Shown here: one piece after another, positions 52,300-61,372 of the stretch
Position numbering within the stretch: position 1 is the stretch's first letter
Layout of the letters: each line of letters begins with the position of its first letter
Source of the DNA: Bradyrhizobium cytisi
GTDB lineage: Bacteria > Pseudomonadota > Alphaproteobacteria > Rhizobiales > Xanthobacteraceae
Reading direction: 5' to 3'
Length of the DNA: 64,000 bases
Assembly (NCBI RefSeq): GCF_008123515.1
Contig: NZ_VSSR01000021.1
Coordinates: 62,001 to 126,000, forward strand
Notes under the pieces: generated by a model
Told to the model about the DNA's origin: nothing
Databases searched by the model: none
The model's input: the letters and a program-made list of their open reading frames with translations, nothing else
Program-made: the position numbers and the translations under genes

Positions 52300-53721
52300 A
52301 TGAACGCGAAGCCCGGCTTCACCGATTACATCGTCAAGGACATCTCGCTCGCCGAGTTCGGCCGCAAGGAACTCTCGCTGGCCGAGACCGAGATGCCCGG
52401 CCTGATGGCCACCCGCGAAGAGTACGGCCCGAAGCAGCCGCTGAAGGGCGCGCGGATCGCCGGCTCCCTGCACATGACGATCCAGACCGGCGTGCTGATC
52501 GAGACGCTGGCAGCCCTCGGCGCCGACATTCGCTGGGTCTCCTGCAACATCTATTCGACGCAGGACCACGCTGCGGCTGCGATCGCAGCCGCCGGCATTC
52601 CAGTGTTCGCGGTCAAGGGCGAGACGCTGACCGAATACTGGGACTACACCGCAAAACTGTTCGACTGGCACGGCGGCGGTCACCCGAACATGATCCTCGA
52701 CGACGGCGGCGACGCCACCATGTATGTCCATCTCGGCCTGCGCGCCGAGAACGGCGACACCGCGTTCCTGGACAAGCCGGCTTCGGAGGAAGAGGAAGTC
52801 TTCTTCGCGCTTTTGAAGAAGCAGCTTAAGGAAAAGCCGAAGGGCTACTTCGCCGAGATCGCCAAGAGCATCAAGGGCGTCTCCGAAGAGACCACCACGG
52901 GCGTGCATCGTCTCTATGACATGCAGAAGGCCGGCACGTTGCTTTGGCCCGCCATCAACGTCAACGACAGCGTCACCAAGTCGAAGTTCGACAATCTCTA
53001 TGGCTGTCGTGAATCGCTGGTCGACGGCATCCGCCGCGGCACCGACGTGATGATGTCGGGCAAGGTCGCGATGGTCGCGGGCTTCGGCGACGTGGGCAAG
53101 GGTTCGGCGGCTTCGCTGCGCCAGGCCGGCTGCCGCGTGATGGTGTCGGAAGTCGATCCGATCTGCGCGCTGCAGGCGTCGATGGAGGGTTATGAAGTCA
53201 CCACCATGGAAGACGCCGCGCCCCGCGCCGACATCTTCGTCACCGCGACCGGCAACAAGGACATCATCACCATCGAGCACATGCGCGCGATGAAGGATCG
53301 CGCCATCGTCTGCAACATCGGTCACTTCGACAACGAGATCCAGATCGCGTCTCTGCGCAATCTGAAGTGGACCAACATCAAGCCGCAGGTCGACGAGATC
53401 GAGTTCCCCGACAAGCACCGCATCATCATGCTGTCGGAAGGCCGGCTCGTGAACCTCGGCAACGCGATGGGCCATCCGTCCTTCGTGATGTCGGCGTCCT
53501 TCACCAACCAGACGCTGGCGCAGATCGAGTTGTTCGCCAACAACAAGGACGGCAAGTACAAGAAGGAAGTCTACGTGCTGCCGAAGACGCTCGACGAGAA
53601 GGTCGCGCGCCTGCATCTCGCAAAGATCGGCGTCAAGCTCACCGAGCTCCGCAAGGACCAGGCCGACTATATCGGCGTGAAGCAGGAAGGTCCGTACAAG
53701 AGCGATCACTACCGCTACTGA
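52300..53721 (+). CDS. ahcY: Adenosylhomocysteinase AhcY
   Basis: A 473-residue NAD-dependent enzyme hydrolysing SAH to adenosine and homocysteine, relieving product inhibition of methyltransferases. Visible: [15 protein letters not shown] (substrate domain), the dinucleotide loop [40 protein letters not shown] and the C-terminal NAD-closing Lys-Tyr ([10 protein letters not shown]). The 40-residue insertion ([18 protein letters not shown]) typical of bacterial and plant forms is present. AGGAA precedes ATG 52300. Terminator follows at 53748. Confidence 0.97.
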   Translation: MNAKPGFTDYIVKDISLAEFGRKELSLAETEMPGLMATREEYGPKQPLKGARIAGSLHMTIQTGVLIETLAALGADIRWVSCNIYSTQDHAAAAIAAAGIPVFAVKGETLTEYWDYTAKLFDWHGGGHPNMILDDGGDATMYVHLGLRAENGDTAFLDKPASEEEEVFFALLKKQLKEKPKGYFAEIAKSIKGVSEETTTGVHRLYDMQKAGTLLWPAINVNDSVTKSKFDNLYGCRESLVDGIRRGTDVMMSGKVAMVAGFGDVGKGSAASLRQAGCRVMVSEVDPICALQASMEGYEVTTMEDAAPRADIFVTATGNKDIITIEHMRAMKDRAIVCNIGHFDNEIQIASLRNLKWTNIKPQVDEIEFPDKHRIIMLSEGRLVNLGNAMGHPSFVMSASFTNQTLAQIELFANNKDGKYKKEVYVLPKTLDEKVARLHLAKIGVKLTELRKDQADYIGVKQEGPYKSDHYRY

Positions 53722-53747
53722 TCCGCAGATCACATCGATCATCGACG

Positions 53748-53780
53748 CAAAGCCCTGGAGCGATCCGGGGCTTTGTTGTT
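53748..53780 (+). terminator. Intrinsic terminator after ahcY
   Basis: AAAGCCC (53749-53755) pairs with GGGCTTT (53768-53774) around tggagcgatccg, followed by GTTGTTT. It ends the metK-ahcY unit 27 bases after the stop. The same AAAGCCC...GGAGCGATC core recurs at 56781 and 60580. Confidence 0.75.
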
Positions 53781-53881
53781 TCGGCGCATGGAATTCAATT
53801 CGCTTTGCAGTCGCTGCGCGGCTGTTTGGCGATTGACGGCCAGCAGCGACGGGCGGACTATCGCCGCGGGCGGAGGAAACC

Positions 53882-55342
53882 ATGCAACAAGAGCATTTCG
53901 ACGTGCTGATCGTCGGTGCCGGCCTGTCCGGTGTCGGCGCGGGCTATCATCTTCAGACCAAGTGCCCGGGTAAGAGCTACGTCATCCTGGAGGGGCGCGA
54001 CTGCATCGGCGGCACCTGGGACCTGTTTCGCTATCCCGGCATCCGCTCCGACAGCGACATGTTCACGCTCGGCTATTCCTTCAAGCCGTGGACCGATCCG
54101 AAGGCGATCGCCGGCGGGCCGCAGATCCTGAACTATGTGCGCGAGACCGCAACCGAGAACGGCATTGAGGCGCACGTCCGCTTCCGCCATCGCGTCAAGC
54201 GCGCGGCATGGTCGACGCAGGAAGCGCGCTGGACCGTCGAGGTCGAGCGTACCGCAGGGGAGGGCGCGACCGAGCTCGTGCGCTTCACCTGCAATTTCCT
54301 GTTCATGTGCTCAGGCTATTACAAATACGAGGCGGGCTATACGCCGGAGTTCAATGGCGTCGCGGATTTTGCCGGCCGCATCGTGCATCCGCAGAAATGG
54401 ACCGAGGACATCGACTACGCGGGCAAGCGCGTCGTCGTGATCGGCTCCGGCGCGACCGCGGTGACGCTGGTGCCGGAGCTCGCCAAGACCGCGGCGCAGG
54501 TCACCATGCTGCAACGCTCGCCGACTTATGTGGTGTCGCGCCCGGCGCAGGATCCCGTCGCCAACGAATTGCGCCGTAATTTGCCGGCGCGGCTGGCCTA
54601 TCACCTGATCCGCTGGCGCAACGTGATGTGGGGGATGTTCTTCTTCCAGCTCAGCCGGCGGCGGCCGGACAAGGTGAAGAACCTGATCCTCGGGGGCGTG
54701 CGTATGGCGCTCGGGCCGGACTACGACATCGCCACGCATTTCACGCCCCGCTACAACCCCTGGGACCAGCGGCTCTGTCTCGTGCCCGACGGCGATCTTT
54801 TCAAGGCGATCCGCGAAAAGCGCGCCGCCGTGGTTACCGATGAGATCGACACCTTTACCCGCGACGGCATCCGCCTGAAGGACGGCAGCGAGCTTGCGGC
54901 CGACATCATCGTGACGGCGACGGGCCTGGTGCTCCAGGTGGTCGGCGGCCTCGAGATCAGCGTCGATGGCCGCGCCGTCGATTTCGCGAGCACGCTGACC
55001 TATAAAGGCATGATGTATGCCGATGTGCCGAACATGGCTTCGGCCTTCGGTTACACCAACGCGTCCTGGACGCTGAAATGCGATCTCACCTGCGAATATG
55101 TCTGCCGTCTCATCAACTACATGGACCGGCACAATTTCCGTCAGTGCATGCCGCACAATGACGACCCCGAGATCACCGCGCAGCCGTCGCTCGATTTCAC
55201 CTCTGGCTATGTCCAGCGCTCGGTCGCGAAGATGCCGAAGCAGGGCTCGAAGCAGCCGTGGCGGCTGTACCAGAACTACGCCTTCGACATCGTCTCGTTG
55301 CGGTTCGGCAGGATCGACGACGGCGTGATGCGATATTCCTGA
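53882..55342 (+). CDS. Flavin monooxygenase, Baeyer-Villiger type (EthA-like)
   Basis: A 486-residue class B flavoprotein monooxygenase. FAD site DVLIVGAGLSGVGAGYHL at the N-terminus, GGTWDLFRYPGIRSDSDM (substrate/FAD loop), the Baeyer-Villiger fingerprint FAGRIVHPQKWTED (F-x-G-x3-H-x3-W) near residue 160, and the NADPH site VVVIGSGATAVTLVPEL. Ends with the family helix YQNYAFDIVSLRFG. It would insert oxygen next to a ketone or oxidise S/N atoms with NADPH and O2. ATG 53882 follows CGGAGGAAAC. Monocistronic between two terminators. Confidence 0.9.
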   Translation: MQQEHFDVLIVGAGLSGVGAGYHLQTKCPGKSYVILEGRDCIGGTWDLFRYPGIRSDSDMFTLGYSFKPWTDPKAIAGGPQILNYVRETATENGIEAHVRFRHRVKRAAWSTQEARWTVEVERTAGEGATELVRFTCNFLFMCSGYYKYEAGYTPEFNGVADFAGRIVHPQKWTEDIDYAGKRVVVIGSGATAVTLVPELAKTAAQVTMLQRSPTYVVSRPAQDPVANELRRNLPARLAYHLIRWRNVMWGMFFFQLSRRRPDKVKNLILGGVRMALGPDYDIATHFTPRYNPWDQRLCLVPDGDLFKAIREKRAAVVTDEIDTFTRDGIRLKDGSELAADIIVTATGLVLQVVGGLEISVDGRAVDFASTLTYKGMMYADVPNMASAFGYTNASWTLKCDLTCEYVCRLINYMDRHNFRQCMPHNDDPEITAQPSLDFTSGYVQRSVAKMPKQGSKQPWRLYQNYAFDIVSLRFGRIDDGVMRYS

Positions 55343-55535
55343 TCACGCCGCCGCCGCTTCTATGCCTTGCGCGGAGTGAGCTCGCTGAGTTGTCGCGTCG
55401 CGGCTGCCAATGCGTTGTTTTGCGTATACGGCCACCCGGCTGAATCGGGGATGGTTCCGAACAGTTAACGCCGGATTAAGGGATGAGTCCTAGCCTGTCT
55501 CGGCCGGGGTTACTCGCAAGGCCGAGGTGAGCCCA

Positions 55536-55691
55536 ATGGAAGCCCAGAAGATCGCGGTCGACGCCGTCGTCGCGCTGACCGATTGCGACCGCGATGCCGT
55601 CGTCGCCTTCATCCGCCGGCTCTATCTCGCCGGCGTCACCGACCCCAAGCGCCTGACCTTCAAGGGTCTCCAGGCGTTGGCGCGGGCATGA
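55536..55691 (+). CDS. 51-residue protein of unknown function
   Basis: A short frame with a good ribosome site (GAGGTGA, six bases before ATG 55536) and codon usage like the neighbouring genes. The product is acidic/amphipathic: MEAQKIAVDAVVALTDCDRD, AVVAFIRRLYLAGV, then DPKRLTFKGLQALAR, two predicted helices. No named family recognised. Free-standing between the monooxygenase and the hydroxylase. Confidence 0.55.
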   Translation: MEAQKIAVDAVVALTDCDRDAVVAFIRRLYLAGVTDPKRLTFKGLQALARA

Positions 55692-55835
55692 ATCGGGTCG
55701 TTTCGGTCCGCTTCGGCCCGATCTCTCCTCGGATGTTCTCCCCAGAGTGACCGCAACCCAGCGGTGAATATCTTGCCGCTCGGGCTGGGTCGCGTTAGAT
55801 CACGTCCCCGGTTGTGTCACTCGGGAACTTGGGGA

Positions 55836-56765
55836 ATGCTAAAGCAGCTTTTTGCGCCGCAACTTGTCATTTTGTATGTGCTCGCGGCCTCGACGATTTA
55901 CGTTCACTTCCGTGGCAAGCAGCGGTTGCGCTTCGCGCGCCAGCTCGGCGATCACTCGACCTATCTCGCCCCCTACAATGTGCTGATGTACGCGGGCTCG
56001 GCCGTGCCGAACAAGCCCGTCATCTCCGTCGAGCAGTTTCCCGAACTGAAGCCGCTCAGCGAGAACTGGGAGACCATCCGCGACGAGGCCGTCCGCCTGT
56101 TCGACGAAGGTTTTATCCGCGCGGCAGCGAAGAACAACGATTGGGGCTTCTATTCGTTCTTCAAAAGCGGCTGGAAACGCTTCTACCTGAAATGGTACGA
56201 CGACTTCCTGCCCTCGGCGCGCACGCTGTGCCCGAAGACGGTGGAGCTGCTCAATTCGATTCCGAGCGTGCATGGCGCGATGTTCGCGATGCTGCCGCCG
56301 GGCGGCAAGCTCGGCGCGCACCGCGATCCCTTCGCGGGCTCGCTGCGCTATCATCTCGGCCTGGTGACGCCGAACTCGAACAAGTGCCGCATCCTGGTCG
56401 ACGGCGTCGAATGCGTCTGGCGTGACGGCGAGGCCTTCATGTTCGACGAGACTTTTATTCACAGCGCGGAGAATGCGACCGACGTCAACCGCATCATCCT
56501 GTTCTGCGACGTCGAGCGTCCGATGAAATACGGCTTCATGACCGCGATCAATCGCTGGGTTAGCCATCGCATCGTCAAGGCATCGGCAACCCAGAACGTC
56601 GACGGCGAGAGCGTCGGCGTGCTCAACAAGGTGTTCGGCAAGCTCTACGAGATCCACCTCGGCAGCCGCAAGATCAAGGAGTGGAACCGTAACGTCTACT
56701 ACACGCTGAAATATTCGCTGACGGCGTTGATCCTCGGCCTGATTGTGCTGTCAGCGCTGCGGTGA
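55836..56765 (+). CDS. Aspartyl/asparaginyl beta-hydroxylase family, LpxO-like
   Basis: A 309-residue Fe(II)/2-oxoglutarate oxygenase anchored by helices at both ends (LFAPQLVILYVLAASTIYV and YSLTALILGLIVLSAL). The iron site is His-x-Asp in KLGAHRDPFAGSLRYHLGL and the distal His in DETFIHSAENATDVNRI; the Arg of VNRIILFCDVERP binds 2-oxoglutarate. LpxO enzymes of this size hydroxylate the secondary acyl chain of lipid A at C2 at the inner membrane. ATG 55836 fits the N-terminal helix. A lipid A role is inferred from size and anchors; peptide hydroxylation is the alternative. Confidence 0.82.
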   Translation: MLKQLFAPQLVILYVLAASTIYVHFRGKQRLRFARQLGDHSTYLAPYNVLMYAGSAVPNKPVISVEQFPELKPLSENWETIRDEAVRLFDEGFIRAAAKNNDWGFYSFFKSGWKRFYLKWYDDFLPSARTLCPKTVELLNSIPSVHGAMFAMLPPGGKLGAHRDPFAGSLRYHLGLVTPNSNKCRILVDGVECVWRDGEAFMFDETFIHSAENATDVNRIILFCDVERPMKYGFMTAINRWVSHRIVKASATQNVDGESVGVLNKVFGKLYEIHLGSRKIKEWNRNVYYTLKYSLTALILGLIVLSALR

Positions 56766-56780
56766 CGATCTCGGAATCAA

Positions 56781-56808
56781 AAAGCCCCGGAGCGATCTCC
56801 AGGGCTTT
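56781..56808. terminator. Bidirectional terminator between convergent genes
   Basis: AAAGCCCCGGAG-cgat-CTCCAGGGCTTT, a 12-base stem with one C-A mismatch, lies between the stops of the hydroxylase (+) and mosA (-). T-rich sequence follows on both sides (CTGTTTG; TTTTTGATT), so it can serve both directions. Confidence 0.8.
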
Positions 56809-56835
56809 CTGTTTGTGGATACGCTCCAGCCGCAA

Positions 56836-57663
56836 TCAGGCAGTCTTAGCGCCTGTCTGAATGGTCGAGCCCACATGCTGCCCGCGCAGTGCCGCGCTGA
56901 TCCGGCCGGGCACGAGGCCGTTGACCACCTGCACGCGCGCGATGTGCCGTGCATTCGCCATCACCTCGAGCAGCGCAGGATCGAACGGCAGCGTGCCCCT
57001 CAGCTTCGCGAGTTCGGCGAAGCTGGTTTCTTTCAGCAGCTCGGCCGTTTTGCCATCAGCGCCATTGGGATCATTGGTGTAGACGCCGTCGACGTCCTCC
57101 ACGATCGTGAGGCCGGCGGCCCCAAGCGCATCGGCGAGTAGGAAGGCGCCGGTGTCGGCGCGATGCAGCGGGATGCGCGAGGTCGGGAATTCGTGATGGT
57201 GGTAGGGCGGGAAGGCGCTGCCGACGACCGCGCGCGCCGCCGCGAGGTGGATCGCGAGCTGGCTCGCAATGGTCGGATGCTCGACATAGGAGACGCCCTC
57301 GGGTGCAAGCAGGCTCGCCAGGATATGGCCGTTCTGGCCGGCCTCGCTGGCGGCGAGCGGCGCGAGCGAGCCGACCGGCAGGCCGAGGTCGAGACCGACG
57401 CTGTAGAGATGGCGAGCACGGATGCCCGCGCCGGTCAGGATCAGCAGGCGATGCTCGGGCAGCAGCGATCGCAATTCATCGACGAGCGGCAGGATCGCCT
57501 CATGACCGCGATCCATGATGCGGCCGCCGATCTTGATGACCTGCAGCCAGGGCAGCAGCTTGATCGGGCGATTGCCGGCGACAGGACGGGTGAGATCGCT
57601 GTCCAGAAGGGTCTGGCGGGCGAGCGGCGAGGCGACGTGCTTAATCTGGTTGGTGTCAGCCAT
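56836..57663 (-). CDS. mosA: Molybdenum storage protein alpha subunit MosA
   Basis: A 275-residue amino-acid-kinase/UMP-kinase-fold protein. [24 protein letters not shown] opens it, [12 protein letters not shown] and [21 protein letters not shown] follow, and the cluster-binding region [11 protein letters not shown] (three His in a row) is kept, as are [20 protein letters not shown] and [15 protein letters not shown]. The Azotobacter vinelandii MosA that I recall is 276 residues with the same blocks. With MosB it forms an (alpha-beta)3 cage that packs over 100 Mo or W atoms as polyoxometalate clusters, using ATP. Start ATG 57663, 11 bases after mosB. Confidence 0.93.
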   Translation of the reverse strand: MADTNQIKHVASPLARQTLLDSDLTRPVAGNRPIKLLPWLQVIKIGGRIMDRGHEAILPLVDELRSLLPEHRLLILTGAGIRARHLYSVGLDLGLPVGSLAPLAASEAGQNGHILASLLAPEGVSYVEHPTIASQLAIHLAAARAVVGSAFPPYHHHEFPTSRIPLHRADTGAFLLADALGAAGLTIVEDVDGVYTNDPNGADGKTAELLKETSFAELAKLRGTLPFDPALLEVMANARHIARVQVVNGLVPGRISAALRGQHVGSTIQTGAKTA

Positions 57664-57674
57664 AACTGCTCTCT

Positions 57675-58487
57675 TCAGCTCGCGGTGATGATGGTGCCGA
57701 CATGCTCGCCCGCGAGCGCGCGGGTGAGATTGCCGGGGACGAGGCCATTCACAACCTGCACCTGACTGACGTGGCGCGCCGCGGCGAGGAGATCGAGCAC
57801 CGGGAATTCCAGGATGGAATCCTGCAGACCCTTGGCCTTCATTTCCGCCACCGAGATTTTCGGAATGAAGGTCGCATTCTTCGATGTTTTCGGGTTTGCT
57901 GTGTAAAGGCCGTTCTCGTCCTTCACATAGATCATCGCCTTGCAGCCGAACTGCTCGGCGACGAGGAAGCATCCGGCGTCGGTGCGGTAGGGCGGGATCA
58001 CGCCCTCGGCCGCCGGCCGCATCCACAGGCTATAGGGCGGCATGCCACTGAAGATCACCGCGTTCACTTCGGCGAGGAACAGCGGCACGGACGATAGCCC
58101 GGCGCTGCTGACCGCAGAGATGCCGTGCTTGGCAAGCAGCTGTCCAAGCATCGCGGCGTTCTGGTCGGCCACGGAAGCGCCGAGCTGCGACAGCACGCCG
58201 GCCGGCAGGCGAAGCCCGGCGGCGATCGAATAGAGATGCCGCGCGCGGGTGCCGGCGCCGGTGCCGATCAGGAGCTTGTGGGCTTTACGGGCCGCAACAA
58301 TCTCCTCGACGATCGGATAGACTGCGGCCCGACCGCGATCGATCATGCTCTGTCCGCCGATCTTGATGACGGTTGCGTCCGGCAGGATGCGGAAGTCCGA
58401 AGCTTTCTCCGCGGCGGCGACAAGCTGTGGGTCGGTGAGCGAGCGCTGCATCAGCAGCGCTTCAAGCTCGGTGGTCGTGGTCGACAT
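57675..58487 (-). CDS. mosB: Molybdenum storage protein beta subunit MosB
   Basis: A 270-residue partner of MosA with the same fold. [20 protein letters not shown] begins the N-terminal arm; [54 protein letters not shown] and [16 protein letters not shown] are diagnostic, with the ATP/Mg site in [20 protein letters not shown]. Start chosen at ATG 58487, eight bases after GAGAGG; a GTG three codons earlier is possible. First gene of the mos pair. Supplies Mo for nitrogenase or other Mo enzymes when scarce (family knowledge). No ModE-like site was recognised upstream. Confidence 0.93.
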   Translation of the reverse strand: MSTTTTELEALLMQRSLTDPQLVAAAEKASDFRILPDATVIKIGGQSMIDRGRAAVYPIVEEIVAARKAHKLLIGTGAGTRARHLYSIAAGLRLPAGVLSQLGASVADQNAAMLGQLLAKHGISAVSSAGLSSVPLFLAEVNAVIFSGMPPYSLWMRPAAEGVIPPYRTDAGCFLVAEQFGCKAMIYVKDENGLYTANPKTSKNATFIPKISVAEMKAKGLQDSILEFPVLDLLAAARHVSQVQVVNGLVPGNLTRALAGEHVGTIITAS

Positions 58488-58624
58488 CAGAGACACCTCT
58501 CGTTGTCAATGCATTCTCTGCGGCGACCCCTCCGGTCCTAACCGCGTGTGGGAGTCTTGCTGGATAGTTCGGCCCGTGGCAACAAAGATTGCCGGGATTG
58601 AGTTGCCCGAATATGGAGCAGGCG

Positions 58625-59083
58625 ATGGCCTCCTTGCCGACCGCGAATACCGATATAACGCAGTTCTTTCGTCAGTGGCTGGAAACCTTCGCGGATTATG
58701 TCCGCGAGGTCGACTATGCCTCTGCGCGGCCGCTCTTCCATCCTGACGCGCTGGCTTTCGGCACGCATAACGATGTCATCCCCGGCCTCGATCAATGGGT
58801 CGCGACGCAATGGGACAACGTCTGGCCGAAGACGACCGACTTCCGCTTCGTGCTCGATCAGATCGCGATCCTGGCATCCCGCGACGGCACGATGGCGACG
58901 GTGATCGCGCCCTGGACGAGCACGGGCTATCATCCCGATGGCAGCGCATTTCCGCGTCCCGGCCGGGCGACGATGGTGTTTTCAAGAGACCGAGATGGTT
59001 GGCTGTGTGTGCATTCCCACATGTCGCTCAATCGCGGTGTGCCGCAGACGAGCCACGCCAATCGGCCTGTGAAGGCTTGGTAG
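58625..59083 (+). CDS. NTF2-like (SnoaL/ketosteroid-isomerase fold) protein
   Basis: A 152-residue cone-fold protein. The helix ITQFFRQWLETFADYVREVD is followed by the family's LFHPDALAFGTH and GLDQWVATQWDNVWPKTTDF, then strands with TMATVIAPWTSTGYHPDG and a terminal MSLNRGVP. Such proteins are small-molecule isomerases, hydrolases or binding proteins; no catalytic pair can be assigned. ATG 58625 is preferred over ATG 58613 because GGAGCAGG lies between them. Divergent from mosB. Confidence 0.7.
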   Translation: MASLPTANTDITQFFRQWLETFADYVREVDYASARPLFHPDALAFGTHNDVIPGLDQWVATQWDNVWPKTTDFRFVLDQIAILASRDGTMATVIAPWTSTGYHPDGSAFPRPGRATMVFSRDRDGWLCVHSHMSLNRGVPQTSHANRPVKAW

Positions 59084-59230
59084 AGGGCGGTCACCGCGGG
59101 CTCCATCGGCGACTAAAGTCTTAGCCTCTCGTTCCAGCCTGCTGGAACCATTGGAACCTGATATCGTTTGTTCCGCAACGAACAATCGATGAAAATGCGC
59201 AAGTGGGGGTCTATCGGAGGGAGCATTCCG

Positions 59231-60571
59231 ATGGCAACACTCGACCTTGATGTCACCCAACTCACCACATCCGAGCATCAGCGCCAGCTTCGTCGCGCCG
59301 TGATCGCCTCCACGATCGGGACTGCGATCGAATGGTATGATTTTTTTCTCTACAGCACCGTCACGGGTCTGGTTTTCGCAAAGCTGTTCTTTCCGCACTC
59401 CGATCCCTGGGTCGGCACGCTGGAGGCGTTTGCGATCTACGCGGTCGGCTTCGTCGCGCGCCCGATCGGCGCGGCCATCTTTGGGCACTATGGCGACCGC
59501 ATCGGACGCAAATCCACTTTGATCGCGACCCTGCTCTTGATGGGACTGGCGACTGCCGCAGTGGCCGTGGTGCCGACCTATGCAAGCATCGGCATCTGGG
59601 GCGCCGCGATCCTGACCGTACTGCGATTCATTCAGGGCGTTGGCGTCGGCGGCGAGTGGGGCGGCTCGGTGCTGATGTCGATGGAATGGGCCCGCAACGA
59701 TCAATCCCGAGGATTGATCGCATCATGGCCGCAATTCGGCGTGCCATGCGGCCTGTTTCTCGCCAATCTTGCCGTGCTGGCGTTCAGCCAGATGGCGGGC
59801 GATCAGTTCCTGGCGTGGGGGTGGCGCATTCCGTTCGCGCTCAGCATCATCCTGGTCGGTGTCGGCCTCTACATCCGGCTCGGCATTCTCGAAACGCCCG
59901 TGTTCTCAAAGCTCGTGGCTGAACGTCAGGTCGAGCGCACGCCGATGCTGACCGTGATCCGGGAATATCCGAAGGAGATTCTGCTGTCCGCGTTCGCGCG
60001 CATGTCGGAGCAGGCGCCGTTCTACATCTTCACTGCCTTCGTGTTCTCCTATGGCATCGGTACCCTGCACGTTTCGCGCGACTTCCTGCTGACCGCGGTG
60101 CTCTCGGCCTCGGTGCTGTCCTTTGTCTCGATCCCGCTCTGCGGCCACATCTCCGATCAGATCGGCCGCAAGAACATGTACATGCTCGGCGCTGCCGCCA
60201 CGGGCATTTTCGGCTTCATCTATTTCGCGATGCTCAATACCGGATCACCGACCATCATCTTCCTGGCGATCATCCTGTCGCTGATTCCGCATGACATGCA
60301 GTATGGGCCGCAAGCCGCGTTGATCGCCGAGAGCTTTACCGGGCGCCTGCGCTACAGCGGCTCCTCGCTCGGCTATCAGCTCGCATCCGTGATCGCCGGC
60401 GGCCCCGCGCCGCTGATCGCCGCCTGGCTATTCGGCACGTTCCACTCGGCGATCGCCATTGCGGTCTATATCGCGATTTGCGCAGTCATAACGCTGGCCG
60501 CAACCGCGATGATGACCGATTACACCGGGAAGGACATCAACGCGGCGGGCGCGCACGAGCGGCGAATTTGA
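59231..60571 (+). CDS. MFS transporter, metabolite:H+ symporter (MHS) type
   Basis: A 446-residue, 12-helix inner-membrane transporter. GTAIEWYDFFLYSTVTGLVFA is the MHS opening, ARPIGAAIFGHYGDRIGRKSTL the loop 2-3 motif, LRFIQGVGVGGEWGGSVLM the helix 5 motif, and the second GRK repeat is CGHISDQIGRKNMYML. MHS members import dicarboxylates, shikimate, proline/betaine or aromatic acids with protons; which one is unclear. GGAGGGAG is seven bases before ATG 59231. Ends at a strong terminator. Confidence 0.88.
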   Translation: MATLDLDVTQLTTSEHQRQLRRAVIASTIGTAIEWYDFFLYSTVTGLVFAKLFFPHSDPWVGTLEAFAIYAVGFVARPIGAAIFGHYGDRIGRKSTLIATLLLMGLATAAVAVVPTYASIGIWGAAILTVLRFIQGVGVGGEWGGSVLMSMEWARNDQSRGLIASWPQFGVPCGLFLANLAVLAFSQMAGDQFLAWGWRIPFALSIILVGVGLYIRLGILETPVFSKLVAERQVERTPMLTVIREYPKEILLSAFARMSEQAPFYIFTAFVFSYGIGTLHVSRDFLLTAVLSASVLSFVSIPLCGHISDQIGRKNMYMLGAAATGIFGFIYFAMLNTGSPTIIFLAIILSLIPHDMQYGPQAALIAESFTGRLRYSGSSLGYQLASVIAGGPAPLIAAWLFGTFHSAIAIAVYIAICAVITLAATAMMTDYTGKDINAAGAHERRI

Positions 60572-60579
60572 GACCACAA

Positions 60580-60608
60580 AAAGCCCCGGACGCCATCTCC
60601 GGGGCTTT
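60580..60608. terminator. Bidirectional terminator between symporter and FAH-family genes
   Basis: Perfect 11-base stem AAAGCCCCGGA / TCCGGGGCTTT with loop cgccatc, followed by GCTTTTC; on the other strand TTTTTGTGG follows. Serves the convergent genes ending at 60571 (+) and 60636 (-). Confidence 0.88.
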
Positions 60609-60635
60609 GCTTTTCCCGTGATCTCGAGGTCAGCC

Positions 60636-61337
60636 TTACTCCGGCTGGCCGATGCTCACCTTCAGCGTGCCGACGCCGTCGACGCCGCATTCGAGCTTAT
60701 CGCCGGGCTGGAGCTGCGACACGCCCGCCGGCGTGCCGGTCATGATGATGTCGCCGGCGGCGAGCTTCACCTGCTGCGACAGCTGCCAGATGATTTCCGG
60801 CACGTTCCAGATCAGCTCGGTGAGGTCGCCCTTCTGGGCTTCCTTGCCGTTGACCGTGAGCCAGATCTTGCCCTTGGCGGGATGGCCGATCTTCGAGGCC
60901 GGCTGCACCGCGGAGGCGGGCGCCGAGCCGTCGAACGACTTGCCGATCTCCCACGGGCGCTCCTTCTTGCGCGAGGCGATCTGGAGGTCGCGGCGGGTGA
61001 GGTCGATACCGACGGCGTAGCCGTAGACGTGGTCGAGCGCCTTGTCGGCGGGGATGTTGAGGCCGCCGCTCTTCATCGCGACGATCAGCTCGACCTCGTG
61101 ATGCAGATCCTTGGTCAGCGGCGGATAGGGGATGGTGGCGCCATCGGGCACCAGCATGTCGGCGTGCTTGGCGAAGAAGAACGGCGGCGCGCGCTCGTCA
61201 TTGCCCATCTCGCGGATGTGCTCGAGATAGTTGCGGCCGACGCACCAGATGCGGCGCACCGGATAACGGCCGGCCTCGCCGACGACGGGAAGCGAAGCCT
61301 GCGGCGGAAGCGGAATGACGTAGGAGGCGGCGTTCAT
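60636..61337 (-). CDS. Fumarylacetoacetate hydrolase (FAH) family protein
   Basis: A 233-residue single-domain FAH-fold enzyme, in the size class of fumarylpyruvate hydrolases and acylpyruvases. YPVRRIWCVGRNYLEH opens the fold; metal ligands Glu-x-Glu lie in DLHHEVELIVAM near residue 80 and the Asp in DLTRRDLQIASR (C-terminal to it); TVNGKEAQKGD and GDIIMTGTPAGVSQLQPGD are conserved. It cleaves C-C bonds of beta-diketo acids in aromatic or amino-acid breakdown, or decarboxylates oxaloacetate. ATG 61337 chosen. It is 35 bases after the ABC exporter gene on the same strand. Confidence 0.85.
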   Translation of the reverse strand: MNAASYVIPLPPQASLPVVGEAGRYPVRRIWCVGRNYLEHIREMGNDERAPPFFFAKHADMLVPDGATIPYPPLTKDLHHEVELIVAMKSGGLNIPADKALDHVYGYAVGIDLTRRDLQIASRKKERPWEIGKSFDGSAPASAVQPASKIGHPAKGKIWLTVNGKEAQKGDLTELIWNVPEIIWQLSQQVKLAAGDIIMTGTPAGVSQLQPGDKLECGVDGVGTLKVSIGQPE

Positions 61338-61372
61338 GAAGCGATCTCGCTGCTCTTGAGGTGGACAGAACT

